This document shows, one piece after another, positions 5,731 to 7,367 of a stretch of DNA of 7,367 bases. Below the pieces are notes generated by a model, which saw only the letters and a list, made by a program, of their open reading frames with translations, was not told the origin of the DNA and did not search any database. Location: assembly GCA_050258035.1 (NCBI GenBank), contig JBLMYA010000032.1, forward strand, positions 1 through 7,367, in the 5' to 3' direction. The position numbers were made by a program, and so were the translations under genes. The DNA is from DATBLE01 sp050258035 (lineage in GTDB: Bacteria > Actinomycetota > Thermoleophilia > Gaiellales > Gaiellaceae). Within the stretch, counting starts at the first letter, position 1. The number at the start of each line of letters is the position of its first letter.

Positions 5731-7194
5731 GTGAGCATGCTCCGGGTCCGCGTCCTCGCCGTGGTTCTCGCGGCGCTCGTCTTCGCGCCGGCGTCCTTCG
5801 CGGGCGGTCCGCGCATGCTGGTCGGCGCAGTCGACCCGGAGGCGCTGCAGTCGGACGACGCGCTGGGGCTCGCCCGCGGCGCGGGGCTCGGCGACGCGGT
5901 TCGTGTGACGCTCACCTGGGCACGCGGGCGCCGCGCGCCGGACCAGGACAGCGTCATGCGTCTCCGGAGCGTCGTCGACGCCGCGGCGAAGACGGGCACG
6001 ACCGTCTACGTCTCGCTCTACCCGTTCGGAAGCTCGCAGACCCCGCTCGGCGACGCCGACCAGGGCGACTTCACCGCCTGGGTCGCGGCGATCGCGCGCG
6101 CCGTTCCGCAGGCGCGCCACTTCATCATCGGAAACGAGCCGAACCTGAACCGGTTCTGGCTGCCGCAGTTCGGTCCGAACGGGGAGGACGTTGCCGCAGG
6201 CCCCTACGTCTCGCTGCTCGCGAGGTCGTACGACGCGCTGAAGGCGATCTCGCCCTCGATCGAGGTGATCGGCGGCTCGCTCTCGCACGCCGGCATCGAC
6301 CGCCCGAACACCGGCCGGGACACGCACTCGCCGACCGTGTTCATCCAGGACATGGGCACCGCCTATCGGGCGAGCGGCCGGACAGCGCCGATCATGGACG
6401 CCTTCTCCTTCCACCCGTACATGCTCCGCTCGGACGAGCCGCCGACGCTGACCCATCCCAACGACACGACGATCACGATCGCCGACTACGGCAAGCTGGT
6501 CGGCCTCCTCGGCCAGGCGTTCGACGGGACGGCCCAGAAGGGCTCGACCCTGCCGATCGTCTACGACGAGTTCGGCGTCGAGAGCCAGATCCCCGCCGCC
6601 AAGGAGAGTCTCTACACCGGCGTCGAGCCGACGACGATCCACCCGGTCGACGAGGCGACGCAGTCCGCCTACTACACGCAGGCGATCGGGCTCGCCTTCT
6701 GCCAGCCGAACGTGAAGGCCTTCCTGGTGTTCTCCCTGATCGACGAGAAGGCGCATGCCGGCTGGCAATCCGGCGTCTACTACGTCGACCAGACGCCGAA
6801 GTCGAGCCTCGGAGCCGTCGCCGACGCGGCCGGACGCTCGCGCCGGAACGAGCTCGCCTGCGCGGGCCTCCAGGTGACTCCGCGGCTCGGGGTGCGGTGG
6901 TTCCCGGACGGACGCCCGCCCGCGAATCCCGGGACCTTCCCGGTCACGCTGAGCTGCGACGTGAACTGCGCCTACCGGGTCCGGATCGAGCGCGCGTCAA
7001 CGCACGGGACGACGCTCTCCGTCCGGGGAACCGCGACCGGCCGCAAGCCGTTGAGGATCGAGTTCCCGCGGTCGCGGCTCGCCGGCGGTGCCTACCGGAT
7101 CACCGTCTGGACGCGTGCGCTCCTCAACGTCGGTCCGCCGGCGACGGCGCAGAGCCCGGTGTTCGTCGTCAGGCGGCGACCGCCGCCCGGCTGA
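5731..7194 (+). CDS. Secreted clan GH-A glycoside-hydrolase-like protein
   Basis: A 487-residue protein. A Sec signal peptide (Arg5, Arg7, hydrophobic 8-19) has a likely cleavage after Ala-Ser-Phe-Ala (residue 24). Residues about 28-370 look like a (beta/alpha)8 barrel of clan GH-A. The strand-4 motif IIGNEPN carries the acid/base Glu136 preceded by Asn135, FSFHPY has His228 and Tyr230, and VYDEFGV carries the probable nucleophile Glu280 on strand 7. A C-terminal region of about 110 residues, with an L-S-C-D-V-N-C pair and many beta-strand-like segments, looks like a beta-sandwich module. The substrate cannot be read from sequence; plant- or cell-wall-type beta-glycans are typical for the clan. 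GTG 5731 gives the longest form and ATG 5737 two residues less; both keep the signal peptide. The 3' end overlaps asd on the other strand. Confidence 0.85.
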   Translation: MSMLRVRVLAVVLAALVFAPASFAGGPRMLVGAVDPEALQSDDALGLARGAGLGDAVRVTLTWARGRRAPDQDSVMRLRSVVDAAAKTGTTVYVSLYPFGSSQTPLGDADQGDFTAWVAAIARAVPQARHFIIGNEPNLNRFWLPQFGPNGEDVAAGPYVSLLARSYDALKAISPSIEVIGGSLSHAGIDRPNTGRDTHSPTVFIQDMGTAYRASGRTAPIMDAFSFHPYMLRSDEPPTLTHPNDTTITIADYGKLVGLLGQAFDGTAQKGSTLPIVYDEFGVESQIPAAKESLYTGVEPTTIHPVDEATQSAYYTQAIGLAFCQPNVKAFLVFSLIDEKAHAGWQSGVYYVDQTPKSSLGAVADAAGRSRRNELACAGLQVTPRLGVRWFPDGRPPANPGTFPVTLSCDVNCAYRVRIERASTHGTTLSVRGTATGRKPLRIEFPRSRLAGGAYRITVWTRALLNVGPPATAQSPVFVVRRRPPPG

Positions 7195-7367
7195 GCAAGA
7201 GCTCGGCGATCTGGATGGCGTTGAGCGCGGCCCCCTTGCGGAGGTTGTCGCCGGTGACCCAGAGGTCGAGCGTGTTCGCCTGTGACGGGTCCTCGCGCAG
7301 CCGGCCGACGAGCACCGGGTCGATGCCCGCGCCCTCGAGCGCGGTGGGGGCGCCGTCTCCACCGTCG
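7169..7367 (-). CDS. asd: Aspartate-semialdehyde dehydrogenase, C-terminal part (5' end beyond the window)
   Basis: Read on the minus strand from the right edge, the frame gives 65 residues ending in a TGA (TCA at 7169-7171 on the plus strand). The blocks VGRLREDPS, LDLWVTGDNLRKGAALN and AIQIAELL are the well-known C-terminal signature of NADPH-dependent aspartate-semialdehyde dehydrogenase, which reduces aspartyl phosphate to the semialdehyde used for lysine, diaminopimelate, threonine and methionine synthesis. The catalytic Cys and the cofactor-binding domain lie outside the window. Its last 26 bases overlap the end of the glycoside-hydrolase-like gene in a tail-to-tail arrangement. A short ...SRAAVAA tail follows the conserved region, as is common for this family. 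Confidence 0.95.
   Translation of the reverse strand, partial: DGGDGAPTALEGAGIDPVLVGRLREDPSQANTLDLWVTGDNLRKGAALNAIQIAELLLSRAAVAA

Noticed and set aside
4761..6768. Long minus-strand open frames over the Asp23, GNAT and hydrolase genes
   Set aside because: They are Arg/Pro/Ala-rich, lack recognisable motifs, and arise from high-GC codon bias opposite genes with clear family signatures.
6997..7362. Minus-strand open frame of 121 residues at the right edge
   Set aside because: It is out of frame with asd, is Arg/Ser-rich and shows no family motif; the real minus-strand gene uses the frame ending at 7169.
1..7367. tRNA, rRNA, CRISPR, insertion sequence or attachment site
   Set aside because: No cloverleaf, regular spaced repeat, transposase motif or long terminal repeat was seen on either strand by eye.

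Overview
The window is very GC-rich (about 70% by eye, with codon third positions almost all G or C). It is densely packed with genes, uses GTG and apparently CTG starts, and carries actinobacterial-type lipoprotein, Asp23-like and GNAT-like genes. Together these suggest a deep-branching actinobacterium, possibly of the Thermoleophilia type. That placement is inference; no rRNA or other phylogenetic marker is present.

Positions 1-5642 look like one tightly coupled plus-strand transcription unit. Its core is a succinate dehydrogenase/fumarate reductase: the C-terminal part of the flavoprotein SdhA, an iron-sulfur subunit SdhB, and a two-CCG-domain protein of the SdhE/HdrB type. No SdhC or SdhD heme-binding membrane anchors are present. 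This is the 'type E' (SdhABE) layout known from Sulfolobales and Campylobacterota. SdhB fits that class, because its third cluster motif has a full set of four cysteines and so should hold a second [4Fe-4S] instead of the usual [3Fe-4S]. A predicted secreted lipoprotein gene lies between sdhA and sdhB.

Three more genes follow without gaps: a YkuE/YaeI-like metallophosphoesterase with a twin-arginine-like N-terminus that seems to start at CTG inside a CTGA overlap, a short Asp23/Gls24-family protein, and a GNAT-like protein with a degenerate acetyl-CoA loop. The six junctions run from a 2-base gap to a 4-base overlap, so translational coupling is likely throughout.

The only non-coding stretch (5643-5730) holds a 9-bp GC hairpin with a GAA loop, then a second pair of inverted repeats just before the next gene. 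That gene (5731-7194) encodes a secreted clan GH-A glycoside-hydrolase-like protein with a C-terminal beta-rich module. Its 3' end overlaps by 26 bases the convergent minus-strand gene for aspartate-semialdehyde dehydrogenase (asd), of which only the C-terminal 65 residues lie in the window.

The most notable points are the type E complex with its extra cysteine and His-rich SdhB tail, the lipoprotein gene wedged between sdhA and sdhB, and the CTG start of the phosphoesterase. I see no mobile element, CRISPR array, tRNA or rRNA.
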